A stretch of DNA of 29,233 nucleotides from contig DASXFW010000374.1 in the NCBI GenBank assembly GCA_036489395.1, positions 1-29,233 on the forward strand, read 5' to 3'. This document shows, one piece after another, positions 8,634 to 16,222 of this stretch (position 1 is the stretch's first letter; each line of letters starts with the position of its first letter). The stretch is from JASHVB01 sp036489395 (GTDB taxonomy: Bacteria > Pseudomonadota > Alphaproteobacteria > Acetobacterales > Acetobacteraceae). The translations under genes and the position numbers were made by a program. The notes beneath the pieces are model-generated. The model was not told the DNA's origin. It did no database searches and saw only the letters and a program-made list of their open reading frames with translations.

Positions 8634-10505
8634 ATGCGCGACATGAGGCACATGAAATCCGCCGCCCCGTCGCCGCAACTGCCGGCATCGCTGCAGGTAC
8701 AACGCTCCGGCATCCAGACGGTGGTGTCGCTGCTGCCGTATCTCTGGCCGGCCGGCAACACGGTGGCGCGGTTGCGCGTGATGGCCGCGGTGGTCTGTCT
8801 CGTGCTGGCCAAGGTCGCCACCGTGGCGGTGCCGCTGATCTACGCCCGCATCATCGACCGGCTGGCGCCGACGCACGGCGGCGTGCTGGCGGTTCCGGTG
8901 GCGCTGGTCGTCGCATACGGGCTGGTGCGCGTGGGTTCCTCCGGTTTCGGCGAGCTGCGCGACGCCTTGTTCGCCGCGGTGGGGCAGCGCGCGGTGCGGC
9001 ACCTGGCGCTGCGTACCTTCCATCATCTGCACGCGTTGTCGCTGCGTTTCCACCTGGACCGGCAGACCGGAGGCCTGGCGCGCGTCATCGACCGCGGCAC
9101 GCAGGGGATGCAGTCGGTGCTGCGGCTTGCGGTGTTCAACGTGGTACCGACGGCGATCGAGCTGGCTCTGGTCACCGCCATCATCTGGCGCATGTTCGAC
9201 TGGCGGTTCGCCGCGGTGACGGTGCTTGCGGTCGGCGCTTATGTCGCATTCACCGCGGTGTTTGCCACCCGCCGTGCGCGGCTGCGGCGGGCGATGAACG
9301 ACACCGACAACGACGCATCGACCAAGGCTCTCGACAGCCTGTTGAACTTCGAGACCGTCAAGTACTTCGGCAATGAGGCGCATGAGGCGGCGCGTTATGA
9401 TGCCTCGCTGGCGCGCTATGAACGTGCCGCCGTGCGCGTGCAGGTCTCCTTGAACATGTTGAATTTGGGCCAGGCGCTGATCATCGCGACGGGTCTGACG
9501 TTCATCATGCTGATGGCGGCGAACGGCATGCGCGACGGCAGCATGACGGTGGGCAAGTTCGTGCTGATCAACACGTATCTGATGCAGCTTTACCAGCCGC
9601 TGAACTTCCTGGGCATGGTTTACATGACCATTCGCCAGGGGCTGGTGGACATGGAGCAGATGTTCCGGCTGCTGCGGGTTCCTTCGGAGGTGACGGACCG
9701 GCCGGGCGCGGTGGCGCTGGCGGCGCATCTGTCGGACGGCGCGGCCGGCGACGTGCGGTTCGAGCATGTCGCATTCGGCTACGGTCCCGATCGGGCGATC
9801 TTGCGCGGCGTCGATTTCACTGTCCCGGCGGGACGCAAGCTGGCGATCGTCGGTCCCACCGGTGCCGGCAAATCCACCATCAGCAAGCTGCTGTTCCGTT
9901 TTTATGACGTAACCAACGGGCGGATCACCATCGACGGCCAGGACATCCGCGACGTGACGCAGGAAAGCCTGCGCGCCGCAATCGGCGTCGTGCCGCAGGA
10001 CACCGTATTGTTCAATGATACGATCCGCTACAACATCGCCTATGGCCGTCCTGGTGCGAGCCAGGAGGAAGTCGAACATGCTGCGCGGCTGGCGCAGGTG
10101 CACGATTTCGTTGCCAGGCTGCCGGAGGGCTACGACACGCGCGTCGGGGAGCGCGGGCTGAAGCTGTCGGGCGGCGAGAAGCAGCGCGTGGCGATCGCCC
10201 GCACCATTCTGAAGGATCCGCGCATCCTGATCCTGGACGAGGCGACCAGCGCGCTGGACACGCGGACAGAGCAGGAGATTCAGACGGCGCTGCGCGGGCT
10301 GGCGCGGTACCGCACGACGCTGGTGATTGCGCACCGGCTGTCCACGGTGGTCGATGCGGATGAGATCATTGTGCTGGCGGATGGCGCCGTGGCCGAACGC
10401 GGCACGCACGCCGCGTTGCTGGCGCAGGGCGGGCTCTACGCGCGCATGTGGGCGTTGCAGGCGGTGGAGCTGGAAGACGCCGAACCGGTGGAAGTGGCCG
10501 ATTGA
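8634..10505 (+). CDS. Atm1-type ABC exporter (fused membrane and ATPase domains)
   Basis: A 623-aa half-transporter with six expected membrane helices (about residues 40-330) and one ATPase domain. The ATPase shows Walker A GPTGAGKST at 407-415, signature LSGGEKQ at 511-517 and Walker B LILDEATSALD with D535/E536. FETVKYFGNEAHEAARYD in the membrane domain matches the NYETVKYFNNE hallmark of the Atm1/HMT1 (ABCB7) branch, which exports glutathione-linked sulfur or metal conjugates. That assignment comes from family knowledge; the substrate here is unproven. Starts at 8634, 8643 and 8652 are all possible. The last has GAGG four bases upstream, which is close. A 76-aa gene follows after 16 bases, probably co-transcribed. 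Confidence 0.9.
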   Translation: MRDMRHMKSAAPSPQLPASLQVQRSGIQTVVSLLPYLWPAGNTVARLRVMAAVVCLVLAKVATVAVPLIYARIIDRLAPTHGGVLAVPVALVVAYGLVRVGSSGFGELRDALFAAVGQRAVRHLALRTFHHLHALSLRFHLDRQTGGLARVIDRGTQGMQSVLRLAVFNVVPTAIELALVTAIIWRMFDWRFAAVTVLAVGAYVAFTAVFATRRARLRRAMNDTDNDASTKALDSLLNFETVKYFGNEAHEAARYDASLARYERAAVRVQVSLNMLNLGQALIIATGLTFIMLMAANGMRDGSMTVGKFVLINTYLMQLYQPLNFLGMVYMTIRQGLVDMEQMFRLLRVPSEVTDRPGAVALAAHLSDGAAGDVRFEHVAFGYGPDRAILRGVDFTVPAGRKLAIVGPTGAGKSTISKLLFRFYDVTNGRITIDGQDIRDVTQESLRAAIGVVPQDTVLFNDTIRYNIAYGRPGASQEEVEHAARLAQVHDFVARLPEGYDTRVGERGLKLSGGEKQRVAIARTILKDPRILILDEATSALDTRTEQEIQTALRGLARYRTTLVIAHRLSTVVDADEIIVLADGAVAERGTHAALLAQGGLYARMWALQAVELEDAEPVEVAD

Positions 10506-10521
10506 GTCGGGAGCAAGCGCG

Positions 10522-10752
10522 ATGGCAACGGAACACGATGAAGCACCGCCGGCGGATCTGAGTCACGCGGGGGCGGTGGTGGATAAGGCGATCGAGTACA
10601 TGGTGGGGCAGAACATCGATGGGCTGTCGATCGCCTCGGCGTTGCTGGGCGGAGCGCTGGCGGTGCTGTCGCGCAGCGTGGCGGACGAGGCGATCGTCGC
10701 AATCCTGAATAACGCGATCGCCAGCGTGAAGGCGGGGGAACTGCGGCAGTAG
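10522..10752 (+). CDS. Small conserved-looking protein downstream of Atm1-type exporter
   Basis: A 76-aa protein that I do not recognise. The ATG at 10522 follows a good ribosome-binding site (GGGAG, 8 bases upstream) and lies 16 bases after the exporter stop, so the two are probably one transcript. The N-terminus is acidic and hydrophilic. A mildly hydrophobic middle, IDGLSIASALLGGALAVLSRSV, could be an amphipathic or weak membrane helix. The C-terminus is helical (EAIVAILNNAIASVKAGELRQ). There is no Cys or signal peptide. It may be an accessory or regulatory partner of the exporter, but only the gene arrangement supports this. Its stop is 12 bases before the large composite repeat. Confidence 0.7.
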   Translation: MATEHDEAPPADLSHAGAVVDKAIEYMVGQNIDGLSIASALLGGALAVLSRSVADEAIVAILNNAIASVKAGELRQ

Positions 10753-10764
10753 TTGGATTTGTTC

Positions 10765-11049
10765 TGTCATTGCGAGTTGCGCACCGGCCGGCGGCCGCCC
10801 CGCGACTGGATGAAACGGCGTCGACGGCCTGACGTAGGTTCCCCCTCCCCTTGAGGGAGGGGTTGGGGGAGGGGTGCGTACATCCGCGGTCGGTGGATGT
10901 GCCCACCCCTCCCCCAACCCCTCCCTCAAGGGGAGGGGGGAACCTTGTTTCGTGTTAGGCCTCTTGGCCGAGGCAATCTCCGGCGCGGGAAGCCAAGGCG
11001 GCTCATCACGAACGAGATTGCTTCGTCGCTCACGCTCCTCGCAATGACA
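10765..11049. repeat. Composite dispersed repeat, copy A, with 100-bp palindrome
   Basis: The element starts TGTCATTGCGAG and ends CTCGCAATGACA (exact 12-bp inverted ends). Its left part shares with copies B and C the pattern 'ACCGGCCGG(C/T)GGCCG...TGGATGAAAC...GTAGGTT'. A nearly perfect palindrome follows (10838-10944): arms of CCCTCCCCTTGAGGGAGGGG plus GTTGGGGGAGGGGTG around a centre with CATCCGCGG. The right part resembles the repeat at 6361-6463 (GAGATTGCTTCG ... CTCGCAATGACA). It fills the gap between the convergent 76-aa gene and the VWA gene, leaving 12 and 10 bases at the two sides. Confidence 0.92.
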
Positions 11050-11059
11050 GGTAAACCAT

Positions 11060-11812
11060 TCACCCGCGCCGCAAGTGCTCCAACAGCAGGACCGCGCCGG
11101 GCAGTTCCCCGCGTTTTTCCCGAAGCAGCGCCTCGCCACCCACTGCATACGCCGCCGCCGCGCCGAGGATATCGCGCAGCCGGTCCGGCGCATTCACATC
11201 GAACGGCAGCACGGCCCCGCCGGTCCGCCGCGCCAGGTCCAGGAACACCTCCGCATCGCGCCGCGCCTGCCAGTCCGACGTGTCGTGCAGCACGATCAGC
11301 TTGATGCCGCGCTCACCCATGGCGTCGGCCAGCTTGCGGCCGCGCATCACCGATTCCTCGAACACATCCCCGATATACACCACCACGCGCACGCCCGGCG
11401 CGGCCAGGCTGCGCGACAGGATCGTCAGCAGCCGCGTGCTGCCGGCGATGCAGGAGATGCCGGCGGCGCGGTCGCGCAGCGTACGCGCATCGGCGGTGAA
11501 TTCGGTAAACGTATGCAGCATCGAGCCGCCATGCACCGCGAGCGCGACATCCAGTTCGCCCGGCAGCGCTCGCACCAGAGAGTCGGTGACGTTGCGCGCC
11601 ATCGCCCAGGCCGGCTCGCGCGATGCCGTCGCATCGAAGCCGAACACCAGCCGTGGACGGCGCGGCACGTCGGAGGACACAGGCACCGCGCCAGGAGACA
11701 CCAGCGCAAGCGCCCAGTTGCGCACGCGATCGATCAGCGATCCGCCGCGCGGGGGTTCTTCCTCGTGCTCCGGCGGCTGCGGCACCAGAACGAAGTTCTG
11801 CTTGTCGGACAT
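11060..11812 (-). CDS. VWA-domain-like protein
   Basis: A 250-aa cytoplasmic protein (no signal peptide) with an acidic N-terminal tail (about residues 1-25) and a von Willebrand A-like fold. A MIDAS-type metal site is suggested by DATAS at 60-64 (a D-x-T-x-S form of the usual D-x-S-x-S), by T126 in AGSTRLLTIL, and by D149 in VVVYIGDVFEES. The strand RGIKLIVLHDTSDW fits the Rossmann-like core. VWA proteins mediate metal-dependent protein contacts in chaperone, stress and secretion systems; the partner here is unknown. The ATG at 11812 is 6 bases after the rmuC stop, so the two genes form a tight pair. Its own 3' end faces copy A of the composite repeat. Confidence 0.78.
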   Translation of the reverse strand: MSDKQNFVLVPQPPEHEEEPPRGGSLIDRVRNWALALVSPGAVPVSSDVPRRPRLVFGFDATASREPAWAMARNVTDSLVRALPGELDVALAVHGGSMLHTFTEFTADARTLRDRAAGISCIAGSTRLLTILSRSLAAPGVRVVVYIGDVFEESVMRGRKLADAMGERGIKLIVLHDTSDWQARRDAEVFLDLARRTGGAVLPFDVNAPDRLRDILGAAAAYAVGGEALLREKRGELPGAVLLLEHLRRG

Positions 11813-11818
11813 GGCCGG

Positions 11819-13138
11819 CTATATTCCATCGGCCTCGACAGCTTCCTCCGCCGTTTCCTCGATGTCCAGTTCAAGCAAGCGTTCAGCCTGCGCCGCATCC
11901 ACCGCTTCCACGCCACGCAGCTTGCGGCCGATCTGGCGGGTGCGCACGCGCGCGCGCTCGATCGTATTGCTGAACGTGCCGGCCTGACGCGCGAGCGTAT
12001 CCAGCAGCTTGTCCATGTTCAGCATTTCCTGCTTGGTCGCGCCCAGCAGAGTGCGGATTTCGTCGGCTTTGTGCTCCAATGCGAGGGTGATGAAACCGAG
12101 ATGGATCGTGCGAAGCAGCGCCGGAAACAGCGACGGGCCGAGCACCAGGACGCGGCAGTCGCGGCCGATGTCGTCGATCAGCCCGGGAATGCGTGCCACT
12201 TCCGCGTACAGCGCGTCGGTGGGCAGGTACATCACAGCAAACTCCACCGTGACCGGCGGATTGATATATTTCGCCGCGATCTTCTTCGCTTGCTCGCGCA
12301 CCGCCCGGTCCAGCCGACGCGTCGCCTGGCGTTCGCCTTCGGCATCGCCCGCTTCCGACGCGGCAAGCAAACGCTCGTAGTCCTCCACAGGGAATTTCGC
12401 GTCGATCGGCAACAGCGGCTTGTCCTCGCCGCGCACCGGCATGATGACGACGAATTCCACCGCCTCGTCAGAATCCGGCCGCACCTTGCGGTTGGTTTCG
12501 TAACTCCCCGGCGGCAGTATGTCGTCGAGCATCGCGCGCACCTGCGTCTCACCCCAGCCGCCGCGCGTCTTCACGTTGGCAAATAGCCGCTTGATGTCGC
12601 CGATCTGCGCGGTGACCGCCTGCACGTCGCCCATCGCCTTCTGCACCGCGGCGAACTGATCGATCACCCGATTGAAACTCTCATTCATCTGCTTCTCCAC
12701 CGCCGCGTGGAGCTGTTCATTCACCGTCTTATGAATTTCCGCCAGCTTGGTTTCGTTGCCTTCACGCAGCTCGCGCAGCTTCGCCTCGATCATGCCGCGC
12801 GTCGTTTCGAACTGCGTGCCGATTTGCTCTGCCGACTGCCGCTGCGACTCCACCAGCGCCAGCCGCAGTTCCCCCCGATCGCGTGACAGCACCGTGCGCA
12901 TTTGCTCCATCGCCATGTCATAAGCACCGCGCAGGGCCATGATGCGTTCGGCGATACCGGTGTCGGATGCACGCAGCGCCACGCGGGTGGTTTCCGCTTC
13001 GGCGCGCGTGCCGGCCAACGATTGCTCGGCGAGCAAACGCAGCGCCGCCAGCGCGCGCGCCTGGCGGAGGACGATCAGCATCGCGCCGACCGCCGCACAC
13101 GCCGCAACGACGGTCAACGCCATCAGAAGCAAAGACAT
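11819..13138 (-). CDS. rmuC: DNA recombination protein RmuC
   Basis: A 439-aa RmuC-family protein. It has an N-terminal membrane anchor (MSLLLMALTVVAACAAVGAM), then a long coiled coil (about residues 30-190, rich in E, R, A and Q). The conserved RmuC nuclease-like domain follows, with GGWGETQVRAMLDDILPPG, VEFVVIMP and LPIDAKFPVEDYERLL. RmuC limits inversion at short inverted repeats in E. coli, and the fold resembles restriction endonucleases; the biochemical activity remains poorly defined. ATG at 13138 is used because the hydrophobic anchor starts there. The frame extends upstream to 13384 but adds only low-complexity sequence. The VWA gene follows after 6 bases. RmuC lying in a repeat-rich region is suggestive but not evidence of a link. 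Confidence 0.93.
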   Translation of the reverse strand: MSLLLMALTVVAACAAVGAMLIVLRQARALAALRLLAEQSLAGTRAEAETTRVALRASDTGIAERIMALRGAYDMAMEQMRTVLSRDRGELRLALVESQRQSAEQIGTQFETTRGMIEAKLRELREGNETKLAEIHKTVNEQLHAAVEKQMNESFNRVIDQFAAVQKAMGDVQAVTAQIGDIKRLFANVKTRGGWGETQVRAMLDDILPPGSYETNRKVRPDSDEAVEFVVIMPVRGEDKPLLPIDAKFPVEDYERLLAASEAGDAEGERQATRRLDRAVREQAKKIAAKYINPPVTVEFAVMYLPTDALYAEVARIPGLIDDIGRDCRVLVLGPSLFPALLRTIHLGFITLALEHKADEIRTLLGATKQEMLNMDKLLDTLARQAGTFSNTIERARVRTRQIGRKLRGVEAVDAAQAERLLELDIEETAEEAVEADGI

Positions 13139-13473
13139 GCACCGATTCCCCGGATCGTGGCGCGCGATTATGCGCTTTCCCGGAGATGGAAGGGAGCGGA
13201 CCGACCCCGTTGCCGAGGCCGGCCCGTCTCCTGGCGACGCTTCAGAATGACGTGCTTCAGAATGACCTTGATCCTGACGATCACGATCACCATAATGCGG
13301 CGCAGGAGAAAACGATGTCTCCGAAGGCTCATCGTCTTGCTCCCTTGAAACGCCGGCCGGATCATCCCGACCGGCATTTCGCATTCCGGGGCATAAAGCT
13401 TAACAGAACGTCGCCGGCCGCTGCTTTACATACAAACGTATGGCCACCGCGCGTCCGGCCGCAACGATCGCCG
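13139..13473. other. Intergenic region between rmuC and paaD
   Basis: This 335-base stretch between two minus-strand genes contains a short direct repeat (GCTTCAGAATGAC twice near 13240-13266). It also contains a possible plus-strand frame starting at ATG 13315 behind AGGAG. That frame runs to 13587, antisense to the end of paaD, and has no recognisable domain. The region also holds an imperfect inverted repeat (CCGGCCGGATCATCCCGACCGG near 13350) that lacks a U-tract. It should carry the rmuC promoter on the minus strand, but I cannot place -35 and -10 boxes with confidence. Confidence 0.5.
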
Positions 13474-13938
13474 CTAATGACACTTGAACGCTTCGAATGG
13501 CTCGCGACACGTCAGGCAACGATGCAGTGCCTTGCAGGGCGTCGAACCGAACGCGCTGAGTTGCTCCGTCTCCGCGCGCCCGCATAGCGGACACGCCGGC
13601 CGCGCACGGGCGCGATCAGGCGGCGCAATTCCCGCCTCGGCCAGCTTGCGACGGCCGGTTTCGGTGATCCAATCAGTGGACCACGCCGGCGCCAGCACCG
13701 TGCGCACCTTCGCGTCCGCGAAGCCGGCGCGTGCCAGTGCGTCGGCGACATCACACGCAATCGGCTGGGTCGCGGGACAGCCGCTATAGCTTGGGGTGAT
13801 CGTCGCGACGATCGTGTCGCCATCGAGCGCGACGTCGCGCAGCATGCCCAAATCCGCAATGGTCAGCGCGGGAATTTCCGGGTCGGGCACCGCCGCCGCC
13901 GCCTCACGCGCGCGTGCCAGGCGATCGTCAGTGCTCAC
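13474..13938 (-). CDS. paaD: Phenylacetyl-CoA epoxidase maturation subunit PaaD
   Basis: PaaD (PaaJ in some annotations) is a MIP18/SufT-type protein needed for active phenylacetyl-CoA epoxidase, presumably in Fe-S or diiron maturation. The 154-aa product has the DUF59 domain with VPDPEIPALTIADLGMLRDV and SYSGCPATQPIACDV, including the conserved Cys. A C-terminal zinc-ribbon-like tail follows, with CPLCGR, then STPCKALHRCLTC and a terminal FKCH. The GTG start at 13938 overlaps the paaC stop (GTGA), which fixes the start and implies coupling. It is the last pa gene here; no paaE reductase gene follows within the window. Confidence 0.93.
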   Translation of the reverse strand: MSTDDRLARAREAAAAVPDPEIPALTIADLGMLRDVALDGDTIVATITPSYSGCPATQPIACDVADALARAGFADAKVRTVLAPAWSTDWITETGRRKLAEAGIAPPDRARARPACPLCGRAETEQLSAFGSTPCKALHRCLTCREPFEAFKCH

Positions 13939-14738
13939 CACGTCGCCCCCGGATAGGCGCGCTGCATGAACTGCAGCTCGGCGAGCAGGTGGCCGAGGTG
14001 CTCGGTGTGGCGCCCGTACCGGCCGCCTGATTGCATCCAGCATTCGGCCGGGCGGATCAGCGTCGCGCGCGCCAGTGTGGCATAGATCGTCGCCTCCCAG
14101 GCAGGACGCAGGTCCGCCGGGTCCGGCAGCACGCCGGCATCGATCGTTGCGTGATCGGCGGCGTCAATTTCAAACACCTCGCCGGTGTAGGGCCACAGCG
14201 CATCCAACGCGTCCTGCGCGCGACGGCGCGATTCGGCAGTGCCGTCGCCCAGCCGGACCAGCCACTCGGCAGCGTGGCGCACGTGGTAGGCGGTTTCCTT
14301 CTCCGCCTTGGCGGCGATGGCGGCGAGGCCGGCGTGGGTCGATGCGGTCGCCGCGCGCCAGAACACGTCGCTGGCCGCGGAGACCAGTAGCAGGCGCGCG
14401 ATGGTGAAGGCGAAGTCGCTGTTCGGCAGCTCCACGATCAGCGCGTTCCGCCAGGCGGGGGCATCGCGGAGATAGGCGAGCTGGTCCTCGGTCTGCCCGG
14501 TGAGCGCACCGGCTTCCGCGTACAGCAGCCGCGCCTGGCCGATCAGGTCGAGCGCGATGTTGGCCAGCGCGAGCTCTTCTTCCAGCAGCGGCGCATGGCC
14601 GGTCCATTCCGACGTGCGGTGGCCGAGGATCAGCGCGTCGTCGGCGCGGCGAAGCAGCGCGAGGACCAGTTCGTCATCTCCGCCAGCGCGGCGATCCAGG
14701 GCCTGGCCCCCCGCTTTCGCGGGGGTGACAGAGGACAT
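13935..14738 (-). CDS. paaC: Phenylacetyl-CoA epoxidase subunit PaaC
   Basis: PaaC is the structural ferritin-like partner of PaaA in the 1,2-epoxidase that attacks phenylacetyl-CoA. The 267-aa protein has the conserved core EWTGHAPLLEEELALANIALDL and IGQAR, then LIVELPNSDFAFTIAR, EKETAYHVRHAAEWLVRLGDG, and the C-terminal RYGRHTEHLGHLLAELQFMQR. The ATG at 14738 overlaps the paaB stop as TGATG. The first 20 or so residues (MSSVTPAKAGGQALDRRAGG) are not family sequence: they are the translation of a dispersed GC-rich palindrome. The family core begins near DDELVLALLRRADDALILG. An internal start further down is possible, but the TGATG overlap favours this one. Confidence 0.94.
   Translation of the reverse strand: MSSVTPAKAGGQALDRRAGGDDELVLALLRRADDALILGHRTSEWTGHAPLLEEELALANIALDLIGQARLLYAEAGALTGQTEDQLAYLRDAPAWRNALIVELPNSDFAFTIARLLLVSAASDVFWRAATASTHAGLAAIAAKAEKETAYHVRHAAEWLVRLGDGTAESRRRAQDALDALWPYTGEVFEIDAADHATIDAGVLPDPADLRPAWEATIYATLARATLIRPAECWMQSGGRYGRHTEHLGHLLAELQFMQRAYPGATW
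14707..14731. repeat. Dispersed palindrome forming the PaaC N-terminus ('VTPAKAG' repeat)
   Basis: CCCCCGC (14708-14714), loop TTTC, GCGGGGG (14719-14725), then TGACAGA. This is the very common proteobacterial unit that, read on the other strand as GTCACCCCCGCGAAAGCGGGG, translates to V-T-P-A-K-A-G. It lies wholly inside paaC, codons 4-10. It is in frame, and its translation shows in the protein. Confidence 0.85.
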
Positions 14739-15031
14739 CACATGTTCCCCACTTCGTCCGGCACTTCGTAGAACGTCGGGTGCCGGTAGATCTTCGAACC
14801 CGTCGGCTCGAACATCGTGTCCTTGTCCGTGGGATCGGATGCCGTGATCGCGGACGACGGGATCACCCAGATCGACAGCCCCTCCCCTCGGCGGGTGTAA
14901 ACGTCGCGCGCCGCCTGCAGCGCCAGCGTCGCGTCCGCCGCGTGCACCGAGCCGACATGTTTGTGCGAAAGACCGTTGCGGCTGCGGATGAACACTTCCC
15001 AGAGCGGGGTCGGCGCGTCGGCCATGGTCAT
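14738..15031 (-). CDS. paaB: Phenylacetyl-CoA epoxidase subunit PaaB
   Basis: PaaB is the small bridging subunit of the PaaABC(E) multicomponent epoxidase. The 97-aa protein matches the family: LWEVFIRSRNGLSHKHVGSV near the N-terminus, ALQAARDVYTRRGEG in the middle, and IWVIPSSAI followed by FYEVPDEVGNM at the end. The ATG at 15031 overlaps the paaA stop as ATGA. A second ATG at 15025 would remove two residues. Its own stop overlaps the paaC start. Confidence 0.95.
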   Translation of the reverse strand: MTMADAPTPLWEVFIRSRNGLSHKHVGSVHAADATLALQAARDVYTRRGEGLSIWVIPSSAITASDPTDKDTMFEPTGSKIYRHPTFYEVPDEVGNM

Positions 15032-16014
15032 GCCGCCGCCCGCGCCGGCGTACGCTGCCTCTGCTTCGCGGCGTGGGCGAGCGCGGCCTCGCGCACCCAG
15101 GCGCCATCGTCATGCGCCTTGCGGCGGGCGGCGAGGCGCTCGCGGTTGCACGGCCCGTCGCCGGCCAGCACGCGGCGGAATTCCGCCCAGTCGATCTCGC
15201 CGAAGACCCAATGGCCCGCGGTCGCGTCGAAATGCAGGTCCGGGTCGGGGAAGGTCAGCCCGAGGTAGTGGCCCTGCGGCACCGTCGCATCGACGAATTT
15301 CTGCCGCAGCGCGTCGTTGGTGAAGCGCTTGATCTTCCAGCGCATCGACGCGTCGGAATGCTGGGACTGGGTGTCGGGCGGGCCGAACATCATCAGGCAC
15401 GGCCACCACCAGCGGTTCAGCGCGTCCTGTGCCATCGCCTTTTGTTCCGGCGTGCCGCGGGCGAGCGTCAGCATGATCTCGTAGCCCTGGCGCTGATGGA
15501 AGGATTCCTCGCGGCAGATGCGGATCATCGCGCGGGCGTATGGGCCATACGAGCACCGGCACAGCGGGATCTGGTTCATGATCGCCGCGCCATCCACCAG
15601 CCAGCCGATCGCGCCGATGTCGGCCCAGGTCTGCGTCGGATAGTTGAAGATCGAGCTGTACTTGGCCTTGCCGGTCAGCAACTGGTCCACCAGTTCCTCG
15701 CGGCTGATCCCCAGCGTTTCAGCGGCGGCGTAGAGGTAAAGTCCGTGCCCGCCCTCGTCCTGCACCTTGGCCAGCAGCGCGGCCTTGCGGCGCAAGCTGG
15801 GCGCACGGGTGATCCAATTGCCCTCCGGCAGCATGCCGACGATTTCCGAATGCGCGTGTTGGCTGATCTGGCGGATCAGCGTGCGGCGATACGCCTCGGG
15901 CATCGAATCGTTCGGCTCGATGCGGTCCTCGGCGTCAATGCGGGCCTCGAAGCGGGCCGCTTCGGGGCTGGCGTCGGCAAGAACTGTCGGGGTGTTGAGT
16001 GCCTGGCTATACAT
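15028..16014 (-). CDS. paaA: Phenylacetyl-CoA epoxidase catalytic subunit PaaA
   Basis: PaaA holds the diiron centre that epoxidises the aromatic ring of phenylacetyl-CoA, in the aerobic CoA-dependent phenylacetate pathway. The 328-aa protein has two E-x-x-H motifs typical of ferritin-like diiron enzymes (E87-G-G-H90 and E170-S-F-H173) and E57 in HAHSEIVG. It also has the conserved NYPTQTWADIGAIGWLVDGA. ATG at 16014 gives the usual N-terminus length; the frame stays open upstream but without family sequence. The 208 bases to clpS are a divergent promoter region with no clear boxes visible to me. It is the first gene of paaABCD, and the reductase gene paaE is not adjacent. Confidence 0.96.
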   Translation of the reverse strand: MYSQALNTPTVLADASPEAARFEARIDAEDRIEPNDSMPEAYRRTLIRQISQHAHSEIVGMLPEGNWITRAPSLRRKAALLAKVQDEGGHGLYLYAAAETLGISREELVDQLLTGKAKYSSIFNYPTQTWADIGAIGWLVDGAAIMNQIPLCRCSYGPYARAMIRICREESFHQRQGYEIMLTLARGTPEQKAMAQDALNRWWWPCLMMFGPPDTQSQHSDASMRWKIKRFTNDALRQKFVDATVPQGHYLGLTFPDPDLHFDATAGHWVFGEIDWAEFRRVLAGDGPCNRERLAARRKAHDDGAWVREAALAHAAKQRQRTPARAAA

Positions 16015-16222
16015 GGCCGGGAATATGGCGCGGCGACCTGGGTAGGGGAAGGTGAGCCCGGCACCATTCCTGCGCCCTGCTCGGTTCCATCGCCGCGGAG
16101 TAGCGCTTGTCACCATGCGCACCGGGGAGTAGCCGACGGCTCGGGCTTGGACGAACCGAGGCCCGCGTGCGAACCTCGCGGCCGCGCGATACCGTGCCGG
16201 CCATCGGGAGGGCCTCCGTCCG

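Noticed and set aside
13315..13587. Possible small plus-strand gene with an AGGAG ribosome-binding site
   Set aside because: Its second half is antisense to the conserved end of paaD, and the 90-aa translation shows no recognisable feature. The site may be chance. I mention it only in the intergenic entry.
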